A DNA stretch of 64,000 bases, taken from Vreelandella zhaodongensis (GTDB taxonomy: Bacteria > Pseudomonadota > Gammaproteobacteria > Pseudomonadales > Halomonadaceae). The stretch is taken from positions 186,001 through 250,000 of the forward strand of contig NZ_JACCDD010000003.1 of NCBI RefSeq assembly GCF_013415115.1. Reading direction: 5' to 3'. The notes below the pieces were generated by a model. The model was given only the letters and a program-made list of their open reading frames with translations. It searched no databases and had not been told where the DNA came from. Position numbers and translations under genes: made by a program. How positions within the stretch are numbered: position 1 is the stretch's first letter; each line of letters opens with the position of its first letter. Positions 32,111 through 40,566 of the stretch are shown here, in pieces.

Positions 32111-32907
32111 TGAGCGCGCAGCCTCGCTTTGCAGCGGCTGCCTACTGTGGCCTGTTCTTTATGCTATTGGCAATACTGGCAAGTAGCGCATGGTGGCTAG
32201 GAAACAGTCCATCACAGATGCAGTTTGACGCACGACTGATGCCTCCCAGCACCAGCCACTGGTTAGGTACCGATGCACTTGGTCGTGAGCTGTGGGCACG
32301 CACAGTGGCAGGATTGCGGCTGAGCTTTTGGGTGGGGTTAAGTGCTGCACTGCTAGGAACGGCCATTGCGCTAACGTTAGCCGCTGTTGCAACCCTTTCG
32401 ACGACGCTCAATGCCATCATTAGCTTACTGATCGATACGCTCTTAAGCGTACCGCATCTCATTTTACTGCTGCTCATTGCATTTGCCTTAGGCGGCGGCA
32501 CCCAGGCCGTCATTATCGCCGTCGCCTTTACCCACTGGCCCAGCTTAACCAGAGTACTGCGTGCCGAGCTACTGACGGTGCGCCAGGCTCCCTATGTGGC
32601 TATTTCTCAGGGGTTTGGTAAGCGCCGTGGATTCATTTTAGTGCATCATTTACTACCCCACGTGTTTCCACACTGCATCGTCGGCGCATTACTGCTGTTC
32701 CCCCATGCCATTTTGCATGAAGCTGCGCTGACCTTTTTGGGGGTCGGGCTAGACCCAAGTCAGCCAGCGATCGGGGTATTATTGGCTGACGCCATGCGCT
32801 ATTTAACGGCGGGCTACTGGTGGCTGGGCGTGTTCCCAGGGTTGGGGTTACTACTCATGGTGCTATGTATTGACCGCTTAGCATTTCACTTAAGGCGAGC
32901 GCTGTAG
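32110..32907 (+). CDS. nikC: Nickel ABC transporter permease NikC
   Basis: Second membrane subunit, DppC class, 265 residues. Landmarks: HWLGTDALGRELWARTVAG, ALTFLGVGLDPSQPAIGVLL and the coupling-helix region. Several hydrophobic helices are clear. ATG 32110 is coupled to the nikB stop. Pairs with NikB; driven by NikD/NikE. Confidence 0.92.
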   Translation: MSAQPRFAAAAYCGLFFMLLAILASSAWWLGNSPSQMQFDARLMPPSTSHWLGTDALGRELWARTVAGLRLSFWVGLSAALLGTAIALTLAAVATLSTTLNAIISLLIDTLLSVPHLILLLLIAFALGGGTQAVIIAVAFTHWPSLTRVLRAELLTVRQAPYVAISQGFGKRRGFILVHHLLPHVFPHCIVGALLLFPHAILHEAALTFLGVGLDPSQPAIGVLLADAMRYLTAGYWWLGVFPGLGLLLMVLCIDRLAFHLRRAL

Positions 32908-32926
32908 AGGCCTATAGGAGCGTGTA

Positions 32927-33751
32927 ATGCTGCAGATTAACCAGCTCAACTTGCAACTTCCCCACTATCGGAAATGGTGGCGCCGAGAGTGGGCAACCTG
33001 TATCGAAGACGTAACATTCGACGTACAGCCAGCAGAAATACATGCCGTCATTGGTGCATCTGGCGCAGGAAAAAGCCTGCTCGCCTCCACGATTATGGGA
33101 TTATTACCTGAAGGGGCGAAGGCGACTGGTCAGCTCTATTTTGATGGCAACTTATTAACCAGTGAACACCAGCAACGACTCAGAGGTCACCAGTTAGCAC
33201 TCATCCCACAATCGCTTAACGCGCTAGACCCTCTGGTTCGCAGCCAACGCCAAGTAAGCTGGGCAGCCCGCCGAGCGGGAAATCCCCATACCGTGGCTTG
33301 GCAGCTCGCTCGAGAAGCATTATCCCACTATCAGTTAGACCGCGATGCCCAGCGGCGCTATCCCCATGAGCTTTCTGGCGGCATGGCGCGGCGTGTCTTA
33401 ACCGCCATGGCTCATGTAAGTCGGGCCAACCTGATCATTGCTGACGAACCAAGCGTAGGCTTAGATCCGCAGCAACGTAATCGCGTACTGGCCGCGCTTA
33501 AAGCATTAGCCTTGGAAGGCAAAGCGGTGATACTAATCACTCACGACCTGCGCCACGCGCTACCTATTGCCGACCGTGTCACCATCATGCGTCAAGGCCG
33601 CTCAGTCGAAACCACCCAAGCCAGCGCATTCCAAGGCCAAGGGGAACAACTGCAGAGTACATATGCAAGAGCGCTGTGGCATGCGCTCCCCAACAATGCC
33701 TTCAGCACCTCCCCCACTCGCCTATCATCCAAGGAGCCCACCCTTGCTTGA
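32927..33751 (+). CDS. nikD: Nickel ABC transporter ATP-binding protein NikD
   Basis: ATPase subunit, 274 residues. Walker A is GASGAGKS, signature LSGGMARRV, Walker B LIIADEPSVGLDP, switch His in ITHDLRHAL. AGGAG lies before the ATG, 19 bases after nikC. The C-terminal tail (about 235-274) overlaps nikE by 8 bases. Signature and Walker motifs look functional. Confidence 0.93.
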   Translation: MLQINQLNLQLPHYRKWWRREWATCIEDVTFDVQPAEIHAVIGASGAGKSLLASTIMGLLPEGAKATGQLYFDGNLLTSEHQQRLRGHQLALIPQSLNALDPLVRSQRQVSWAARRAGNPHTVAWQLAREALSHYQLDRDAQRRYPHELSGGMARRVLTAMAHVSRANLIIADEPSVGLDPQQRNRVLAALKALALEGKAVILITHDLRHALPIADRVTIMRQGRSVETTQASAFQGQGEQLQSTYARALWHALPNNAFSTSPTRLSSKEPTLA

Positions 33752-34352
33752 GGCTCGCCAACTGCAATTTGGCTTTCGTTCCAACGTGCCGCTATTAGAA
33801 ACGTTATCACTGCGCCTTGAACACGGCGAGTGGCTAGGGTTAAGCGGCAACTCAGGCGCCGGGAAATCAACCCTGGGCAAGCTCCTGGCAGGTCTGTTGA
33901 CACCACAGCATGGCGACGTCTATGTGGATAACAAACCACTAACGCAACGCGGACTACGGCCGGTGCAGTGGCTGGCGCAATCACCAGAGCTTGCGGTCAA
34001 TCCACGCTGGCGAGTAGGAAAGACGCTACGCGAAGCCTGGACACCATCGGATGCATTGATACAGGATTTTGGTATCCGACGTGACTGGCTTGAACGCTTG
34101 CCCAACGCACTATCAGGCGGTGAGCTACAGCGTATTTGCGTACTGCGCGCCCTAGCGCCAGGGGTGCGTTACCTAATTGCTGACGAGATATCGACAATGC
34201 TTGATCCGATTACCCAGGTAGAACTGTGGCAAGCACTCAAACAGCATGCCAGGCACCATCAGCTCGGCGTGCTGGTGATTAGCCATGACGCCGCGCTTCT
34301 AGAGCGCTTATGTACCCGACGTGTTCATTTAGCAGGAGGCGTATTAAATTAA
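33744..34352 (+). CDS. nikE: Nickel ABC transporter ATP-binding protein NikE
   Basis: Second ATPase subunit. I place the start at TTG 33744 because AAGGAG lies 7 bases upstream and the ABC fold begins right there (LLEARQLQFGF); this gives 202 residues, shorter than E. coli NikE (268). In-frame ATGs at 33696 and 33663 would only add a Pro/Ser-rich tail overlapping nikD. Walker A GNSGAGKSTLGKLL, signature LSGGELQRI, Walker B LIADEISTMLDP and HD in ISHDAALL are intact. The stop TTAA is shared with the convergent MFS gene. Confidence 0.9.
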   Translation: MLEARQLQFGFRSNVPLLETLSLRLEHGEWLGLSGNSGAGKSTLGKLLAGLLTPQHGDVYVDNKPLTQRGLRPVQWLAQSPELAVNPRWRVGKTLREAWTPSDALIQDFGIRRDWLERLPNALSGGELQRICVLRALAPGVRYLIADEISTMLDPITQVELWQALKQHARHHQLGVLVISHDAALLERLCTRRVHLAGGVLN

Positions 34353-35539
34353 CGACGCACGACTCGACGCTCAAAACGCCATAAACTAATGCCAATTGCC
34401 AGTGGCACGCAGAGCAGTAGCCATGAACCAACCACTACCCCCTGCCACTGTGACCAGCGCCAAAACGGCTCCAGCCAAAACCCACCCACGCTGGCCCCTA
34501 AATAATAAAACACCAAATAGAGCGCCGATGCACTACCCCGCGCGCCCTGAGCATAGCGGCCTACCCAACTGGAAGCCAACGAGTGGGCGAGAAAAAAACC
34601 AAACGCATTGATCGTTAAACCAATAATAATCAGCGTCAGTGAGTTCGCCAACGTCACCGCAGACCCCACCATTAAAATAGCGACACCGGCACTGATACAT
34701 CCCCCAGGAGAAAATCGCTCGGCTAACCGCCCCGACACAGTAGAACCAAACGTACCGCCCAGATACGTCAGAAAAATCAGCCCTAAGCTGCTAGCCGCTA
34801 ATTGATAGGGCTCGCCCGCCAGACGAAAAGTAATGTAACTGTATTGATTGATAAAAATAAGAAAGTTAATACCGCCCAAACAGTAAGCTGCCAGCAACAA
34901 AGGGGAACGCAAGTGGCTGAGCAAGTCTGTCGCTGCTTGGCGAAACTGAAAAGGCTTAGGGGTAAATGCCTTGCTATTGGGCAACAGTCGCCAAAACACA
35001 ACGCAGCCAACCACCGTCATCACACCCACAGCCAAAAACGCTGCTGTCGTGCCACCTAAGGCCGCCGCTCCGCCGCCCACTACGCGCCCGCTGATACCAC
35101 CAAGCGAATTGGCCCCAATATAAAGACCAACGGCGCTTAACAACGCGGGCTTATCAAACTCATCGCCCATCCATGCGATGGCCACTGCTGGCAGCCCACC
35201 CAGCACAAAGCCCTGCAGCAAACGCAGTAACAGTAGACTTTCAAACGTAGGAGCAAAGGCTAGCGCAAGAGAAAGACAGCCCGCTAACAGTAACGTGATG
35301 CGCATAATGGCTTCTCGGCCAATCGCGTCAGAAAGAGGACCAAATACCAGCAGTGCGAACGCCAGCGAAAGCGTCGATACGGACATCAACAGGCTGACGC
35401 CCAGTGTCGACACGCCATAGGCATCTTTCAGCCCAGGTAGAAGAGGTTGCGGCACATATAAATTAATAAACACAAGAAACGACCCTAAGCATAGGGCCGC
35501 TGTCGCGCGCCACCAGGCGCGCGTTTTAGCTTCAATCAT
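34349..35539 (-). CDS. MFS transporter (YnfM-like, 12 spans)
   Basis: Major-facilitator exporter of unknown substrate, about 396 residues from ATG 35539, with GGGGATGG just upstream; a GTG 54 bases earlier is less likely. Twelve hydrophobic helices; the loop 2-3 motif reads GPLSDAIGREAIM, typical of drug/arabinose-type exporters. Closest in feel to E. coli YnfM. Its stop overlaps that of nikE by 4 bases (TTAA). A nickel role is not implied, since it is convergent and lacks a NikR site. Confidence 0.88.
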   Translation of the reverse strand: MIEAKTRAWWRATAALCLGSFLVFINLYVPQPLLPGLKDAYGVSTLGVSLLMSVSTLSLAFALLVFGPLSDAIGREAIMRITLLLAGCLSLALAFAPTFESLLLLRLLQGFVLGGLPAVAIAWMGDEFDKPALLSAVGLYIGANSLGGISGRVVGGGAAALGGTTAAFLAVGVMTVVGCVVFWRLLPNSKAFTPKPFQFRQAATDLLSHLRSPLLLAAYCLGGINFLIFINQYSYITFRLAGEPYQLAASSLGLIFLTYLGGTFGSTVSGRLAERFSPGGCISAGVAILMVGSAVTLANSLTLIIIGLTINAFGFFLAHSLASSWVGRYAQGARGSASALYLVFYYLGASVGGFWLEPFWRWSQWQGVVVGSWLLLCVPLAIGISLWRFERRVVRR

Positions 35540-35573
35540 GCCATCCCCAACGTTAAACGCTGTATGGTGACAC

Positions 35574-36212
35574 TCACTGCATGAAACGGTCACCTAGCTG
35601 GGCAAGGTTAGTTGGCTCCAGAGCACGCCTAGACTGCCAGTAGTAGCGTTTCCAGTAGCTATTATTCAAGTTAGAAATAATCACACCCTGGGAAGAAGAC
35701 GCATGTAAAAAGCGGCCATCCCCTACGTAAATCCCCACATGATTATAAGGCCCAGGGGGACGGAAGAAGACCAGATCGCCCGCCTGCAGCTCTTGGCGGT
35801 CGATCGGGCGTCCCTCATGCACTTGATCACCCGTCGTGCGTGGAAGCTCTAAATTAAACGTATCAAGAAATACATTTTGTACCAGTGCCGAACAGTCGAT
35901 TCCACTGTCTGAGCTACCACCGATGCGGTAGGGCGTTCCAGCCCATCGCTGATGCTGCTCTAACAGCGCTTGGCGAATGAGTGTAGGTGGAGGTGTCTGA
36001 AGGCTACGCACTTGGCCATTGGAGTGTTTCGCAGGAGACATTGCAAGATGCTCCCCCTTCGCCAATCCCGGCAACGCCAACGAGAAGTAATCTTCAGGTG
36101 GCTCCATGCTCTGGCGCGAGGCAGAGCCAGCACAACCAGTTAAAACAGCAACAACAGCACAAACACTTACAACACGGACAGCGGTCACAGCGGGGTGTGG
36201 CAACGCAACCAT
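35574..36212 (-). CDS. NlpC/P60 family lipoprotein endopeptidase (MepS/YdhO-like)
   Basis: Predicted murein D,L-endopeptidase anchored to the envelope. 212 residues from ATG 36212, with GAGG nearby. Lipobox LTGC gives lipidated Cys27; the catalytic triad is Cys107 in GIDCSALV, His158 in YNHVGIYV and His170 in FLHASS. DLVFFRPPGPYNHVGIYVGDG is a classic P60 block. It lies 34 bases upstream of the MFS gene on the same strand. Catalytic residues are all kept. Confidence 0.92.
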   Translation of the reverse strand: MVALPHPAVTAVRVVSVCAVVAVLTGCAGSASRQSMEPPEDYFSLALPGLAKGEHLAMSPAKHSNGQVRSLQTPPPTLIRQALLEQHQRWAGTPYRIGGSSDSGIDCSALVQNVFLDTFNLELPRTTGDQVHEGRPIDRQELQAGDLVFFRPPGPYNHVGIYVGDGRFLHASSSQGVIISNLNNSYWKRYYWQSRRALEPTNLAQLGDRFMQ

Positions 36213-36318
36213 GCAACTAACCTCGTAAAAGTAAAATTGTTTAAACAAAACAGAGCATGAAGAAACTCATTTTTTCAAACCCTGAACTATAAGCTAATTA
36301 CTCTATGTTTGGCGAGCA

Positions 36319-38784
36319 TCAATGTAAGATTCGTTGATCGCCTGGCAACGTATCAATATGCAGCGGCGCAAAATGGCGCGGCTTATTGCCTGGAAAGTCA
36401 AGGCTCGCCCAAGGCCCAGCCAATATTGGCGCACCGCACAACCACGCCACTAATGCCTGCCGAAACCCCGCTAAAAAGCTTTCTCGTTCAGGTGTTTCAC
36501 CCATAAAAAACGAAAACCCTGCGTACATACCGGCAGCATACTCCTGCCAACCTGAATAGTGGCTGGCAGCCAGCAAATAAGCCCGATCAAGCACCACGGC
36601 AAACGCTTGTTTATCTAGCCACCCCAATTGACGTGCCGCAATGGCTAAGTCCACCAACTGAGCAATATCCCAAGCAGCCATGTCTACGTCATTACAGCTG
36701 TCTTCATTGTCCCGAACACGACGTAATCGCAGCAAATGATGGCGCTCCTCTTCAGCACAATCACCCGACTCGATAATCGCTATTTCCGATGCCAGTCGTT
36801 GTTCATTAAGCGTGTAGGGGGCGTAATTAATCTGGTACTCCTGCCGGTCCCCCGCCTCCAGCATAAAGGTTAAGAACTCCTGCATGTCGTCAGCACTGCT
36901 CAGGTGATAATGGCTTTCCACCCACTCACGAATGTCCGCACACTCACGTGGGCTCTCAAGCTGAGGCTCACTCCATACCGCGCTATTGAGCGGCCCTACC
37001 AGCGACATCGCAGTAAAATGGCTTAACGTGGGACGTTCACCGGGTTCACACCACGCATCAGGGCGCCAATCTAACCAATGAAACAGGCTGCCTGGGTCTT
37101 CCAGATGCCAGGCGATTTCGTTAATAAGCGAATCGTGCTCTGGCTCAGGCAGGCAACTTTCCCAAGCAAACCATGCCTCTAGCAGACGCTTGGGCGTCGC
37201 GTAAAAGCGGCACAGGCAGCTACGCAAGGCGCTTGCATACGCCATCAGCGGCTCGCGCTCAAACAAGCTGCTATCCAGCGCCATATGCAGGTAAAACGCG
37301 AACTTCTCCGCCATGTGAATAGTGGCGGCATGGCGGCTAACCCCTTTTACCGCATTACGCTGCTTTAGCTCATCAGGCGTAGGTTGGCCAAAAGATGTCT
37401 GTGACGGCGGCATAACGCCGTGCACGGCATCTGCGGCAAGCTGATTAAGATGGTGCGCCTGGGCAGGTAACCAATAGCGAGCCAATGCTTGGTGGCCTTC
37501 ATCCGCATGAAGCCCTAATGAATCCTGGAGATATAACGCCGCATCCGCACGACGCTGCTCTGCAATAGGAGCGGAGGGGTTGAGCTGGCGCAGCATGACA
37601 TCAGGCTCGCGTACGCCTGCCAATGCCAGCAGCCAATGGTGCGGCGTATTGCGCCACTGGTTAATCCGCTGGCGTGACGCACTGCGGGTAGCGTCATCCA
37701 GCAGAGCGCTTAGCGGATGCTTCCAAGGGCTATGAGGTGCATGCATGAGAAACTTATGTCGAGCACTGGGCGTCATGCCACGCCGATCTACTCCCTCAAA
37801 TAGACTTTGGCCACGCATGTAGGCTTTCAATATGGCATGCCAATCATGGTAGCGGTGGCCGATCAAGTCCGCGGCATGTCCCGCTAAATCATCAGCCTCT
37901 TCCTGGCTTAACCAGCCACAGCAAGCCCCTGCCCAGGCAAGTTCCACCACCCGCAGCCAATCCCAGGCAGCCCACTCTAACGGTTCACCTTGATTGATAA
38001 AGGTGACCAGCACCGGTGCGTAAGGCGCATCATTGATGGCCCCTCGCTGCCACTCCTGACGCTGAGCATTATCCATCGTCAAAAGTTCACGTGCTTCTAT
38101 GTCCCAACGCTGACGCTCACCCTGGGCACTTAACCAAAGCATTACCTCTAATAATTGCTCACGGTCATGCACTTGCCAAATTCGAGCAAGCCATTGATCG
38201 GCATCGGGCCAATCCGCAGCACTAGCGGGGTAGCTAAGCACAGGGCGAAATAGAGCACATAGCCGCCACGGCTGAGCCGCGGGGCTTTGCGGCCACAGCG
38301 AAGATGGTGCAGGCAACGTCGCTAGTGCTTCCTCAAGGACTTCCCAAGTGACCCCTTCGCCTTCGCTTTCTAGGCCAGCTAACGCCTGGCAAGCATCAAT
38401 GAACCGATCATCCGCCCCTGTTTCCCAGCCCTTTGCCCCCAATGCACGACGGAGGTCAGTCAGCCAGGCGCGGAGGTCACTATACTCCGACGTAATACGT
38501 CGTGTTAGGTGATGCGCCCACGTGTACGCCTGAGCCTGAGTCAGCCAGCCAGCCCCCCCCGCCAGGGCCGCCCACTCTAATGCCCCTAACAATCGGTCAG
38601 CGTCACCAGCGGGCGCATCCAAGGCGAAAACAAGCTGATCGGCCAGCTCTCCACGGTGGATAATGCCCAACTGGAGCAGGCGTTGTTCTGCTGCAACGGC
38701 ATCCACTGACAATGGATGAGGCGTGAACGCCCAATCACACAGAACAAGCTGTTGAGCCCACCAGGCATTTAGTGCGTCGGCCAA
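36319..38784 (-). CDS. Large protein with three DUF1266-like units
   Basis: An 821-residue cytosolic protein, Trp-rich and acidic, no signal or membrane span. Three segments resemble the DUF1266 core (W-x-L/R-x2-LA-x2-A-x3-GWL-x5-A ... Y-x2-W-x5-Y-x2-G): about 69-120 (LEWAALAGGAGWLTQAQA), 271-330 (AAWDWLRVVELAWAGACCGW, then QEEADDLA and HDWHAILKAYMRGQSLF) and about 703-762 (AAWDIAQLVDLAIAARQLGW, then HYSGWQEYAAGMYAGFSFF). E. coli members YbeU/YbeR have one unit in about 235 residues. The start is TTG 38784 with GAGGTG upstream. Function unknown; the unit count is by eye. Confidence 0.8.
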   Translation of the reverse strand: MADALNAWWAQQLVLCDWAFTPHPLSVDAVAAEQRLLQLGIIHRGELADQLVFALDAPAGDADRLLGALEWAALAGGAGWLTQAQAYTWAHHLTRRITSEYSDLRAWLTDLRRALGAKGWETGADDRFIDACQALAGLESEGEGVTWEVLEEALATLPAPSSLWPQSPAAQPWRLCALFRPVLSYPASAADWPDADQWLARIWQVHDREQLLEVMLWLSAQGERQRWDIEARELLTMDNAQRQEWQRGAINDAPYAPVLVTFINQGEPLEWAAWDWLRVVELAWAGACCGWLSQEEADDLAGHAADLIGHRYHDWHAILKAYMRGQSLFEGVDRRGMTPSARHKFLMHAPHSPWKHPLSALLDDATRSASRQRINQWRNTPHHWLLALAGVREPDVMLRQLNPSAPIAEQRRADAALYLQDSLGLHADEGHQALARYWLPAQAHHLNQLAADAVHGVMPPSQTSFGQPTPDELKQRNAVKGVSRHAATIHMAEKFAFYLHMALDSSLFEREPLMAYASALRSCLCRFYATPKRLLEAWFAWESCLPEPEHDSLINEIAWHLEDPGSLFHWLDWRPDAWCEPGERPTLSHFTAMSLVGPLNSAVWSEPQLESPRECADIREWVESHYHLSSADDMQEFLTFMLEAGDRQEYQINYAPYTLNEQRLASEIAIIESGDCAEEERHHLLRLRRVRDNEDSCNDVDMAAWDIAQLVDLAIAARQLGWLDKQAFAVVLDRAYLLAASHYSGWQEYAAGMYAGFSFFMGETPERESFLAGFRQALVAWLCGAPILAGPWASLDFPGNKPRHFAPLHIDTLPGDQRILH

Positions 38785-38969
38785 AAGACACCTCGAAAAA
38801 ACATAACGCTATCAACAAAAACGAAACAAGATGAAGCAGCCTTAATTAAAGGTCGCTACAAAAGTGGCATCGTTAAGATGACATAGTGTAACGGAAAGTG
38901 GCGCTAAGACCGATAGAGAAGAGAAGTTAAAACGAGGGGCTAAAACAGTGAAAGTAAAACAGTGAGAGT

Positions 38970-39000
38970 AAAAACAACACCGCCCGGCACAAGGCCGGGC
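38970..39000 (-). terminator. Terminator after the GlsB-like gene
   Basis: A 7-bp stem GCCCGGC/GCCGGGC with a 5-base loop (38982-39000). On the minus strand the T-run starts a few bases after the stem, so strength is moderate. It lies 27 bases after the stop of the gene at 39028. Confidence 0.55.
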
Positions 39001-39027
39001 AGCAACTGATGCTCTGGGATGGCAGCG

Positions 39028-39270
39028 CTAAGCGCTTTTGACTTTACTAATTACCCACAACAACACAACAGCGCCAACGGTTGCCGTTACCAGCGAGCCG
39101 ATAAAGCCGCCCGCTTGCAAACCTAGCAGGCTGAACAAAAAACCGCCCAGCAATGCGCCAACAACACCGACACCGATATTACCTAAAATACCAAAACCAC
39201 CGCCACGCATGATGTTGCCAGCGATCCAGCCAGCCAAACCACCAATAATTAACCACGCAATAAAGCTCAT
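39028..39270 (-). CDS. GlsB/YeaQ/YmgE family stress membrane protein
   Basis: An 80-residue glycine-rich inner-membrane protein of the transglycosylase-associated family. Three hydrophobic segments: IAWLIIGGLAGWIAGNIM, GILGNIGVGVVGALLGGFLF and IGSLVTATVGAVVLLWVI; the GNIGVGVVGALLGG block is the family hallmark. AAGGAGG lies before the ATG. Role in stress is from the family only. Divergent from yeaD. Confidence 0.93.
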   Translation of the reverse strand: MSFIAWLIIGGLAGWIAGNIMRGGGFGILGNIGVGVVGALLGGFLFSLLGLQAGGFIGSLVTATVGAVVLLWVISKVKSA

Positions 39271-39388
39271 AGTGCCTCCTTGGTTTTCACTGTGCTCAGG
39301 GTTTTACCTTTAACCTATGCTTGTCCTACCATAGCACACGGCGCTACTGTTTCGCCCACTTGATGCCACTTCCCCATTAGGAAACGTT

Positions 39389-40258
39389 ATGATCCCAGAC
39401 TCCCTCAAGCAGCTGCTTAGCAATATTGATGGCCAGCAACAAACTACCTGGGAAGGGCGCGAAGTAGCGCTATTCAAGATGGCCTGGGGGGAAATGGCAA
39501 TCAGTTTGCAGGGTGCTCAAGTACTGCATTTCCAACCTGCAGATGACAGCAATTGGCTTTGGGTAACGCCCACGCCTCAGGCGCTGCCCAGCGCGATTCG
39601 TGGCGGCATACCACTGTGCTGGCCCTGGTTTGCCGACGACCGTTATGCCGATGAAAGCCCTGATCGTAACGGTCCTTTTCACGGCCTTGCTCGCCACGCC
39701 CATTGGCACCTGGATGCGGTTGACGATCACGCCGAAGGCATTGAGGTTCACCTCTCCCCTGTTGAACGCCTGCATAGCCAGCTAACCGCACGAGTGGTCA
39801 TTCAGGCCAACGCCCAGCGCTTAAACGTTGAGTTAATTAGCGAAAACATTGGCGATGCGCCGATCAAAACCAGTGGCGCGCTGCATACTTATCTAGCAGT
39901 GAGTGATACCCACCAATGCCGTTTGGAAGGGCTGACTGGCGCACGCTACCTAGACAAGCTGCGCGACTTTGCCGAGGACCAACAGCAAGGCACACTAGCC
40001 ATTCGTGGTGCAGTCGATCGCATCTATCACACCAATGAAGCCGTGTTGTTAAATGACGGACAACGCACTCTGCGCATTGCCAAACAGTCCAGTGACTCCA
40101 CCGTGGTATGGCACCCTGGCAACGAGCTACCAAATGATACGCCCTCTGACGTAGCGCGCCATTTTCTCTGTGTCGAAGCCGCCAACACCCGCTTGGATCC
40201 TGTATGGCTAGTACCTGGAGCCCAGCACCTGTTAGGTACGACATTAAGCCGCGGTTAG
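39389..40258 (+). CDS. D-hexose-6-phosphate mutarotase (YeaD-like)
   Basis: Aldose-1-epimerase-fold enzyme that interconverts anomers of glucose-6-phosphate and related sugars. It has 289 residues. Motifs: RGGIPLCWPWFADD, NGPFHGLARHAHW (catalytic His), ALHTYLAVSDTHQCRLEGL (second His) and FLCVEAANT (catalytic Glu). AGGAAA lies before the ATG. Single gene; a metabolic link to the sugar uptake clusters downstream is plausible. Confidence 0.93.
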   Translation: MIPDSLKQLLSNIDGQQQTTWEGREVALFKMAWGEMAISLQGAQVLHFQPADDSNWLWVTPTPQALPSAIRGGIPLCWPWFADDRYADESPDRNGPFHGLARHAHWHLDAVDDHAEGIEVHLSPVERLHSQLTARVVIQANAQRLNVELISENIGDAPIKTSGALHTYLAVSDTHQCRLEGLTGARYLDKLRDFAEDQQQGTLAIRGAVDRIYHTNEAVLLNDGQRTLRIAKQSSDSTVVWHPGNELPNDTPSDVARHFLCVEAANTRLDPVWLVPGAQHLLGTTLSRG

Positions 40259-40318
40259 CCTTTGGTTGATTAATAACTTGGTATTGTACGCATCACATGG
40301 CTTTAATAAGGAGCTTAC

Positions 40319-40510
40319 ATGAACCCTCAAGACATGCTTGAGGCGGCCACGCTTGTGTTTAACCTAATTGGCATGGTGGTGTGCCTGGTGGGGCTTACCC
40401 TTGCACAAAAGATGTCTCGGCGATGGCCTGGTTATGTTATTGCGGTCATCGGCTTTCAAATTGCGACGATGCCGTTGTTTTATCAACTGGTTCTTATGTT
40501 GCGTCAATAG
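40319..40510 (+). CDS. Small two-span membrane protein, function unknown
   Basis: 63 residues: MNPQDMLEAATLVFNLIGMV, a span ending LVGLTLAQK, a short RRWPG turn and a second span GYVIAVIGFQIATMPLFYQL. AAGGAG is 8 bases before the ATG. It lies 56 bp before ycjX on the same strand and is probably co-transcribed. No family recognised. The clear ribosome site and helical-hairpin pattern support it as real. Confidence 0.75.
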   Translation: MNPQDMLEAATLVFNLIGMVVCLVGLTLAQKMSRRWPGYVIAVIGFQIATMPLFYQLVLMLRQ

Positions 40511-40566
40511 CCCGTCGCCCTGGCTCGTGTCGCTTCATACCCTGTCATTCTCAAGAGACATGCTTT

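Noticed and set aside
38942..38971. 14-bp direct repeat AAAACAGTGARAGT x2 as a mobile-element trace
   Set aside because: Only two short copies with no transposase or inverted ends; likely local slippage.
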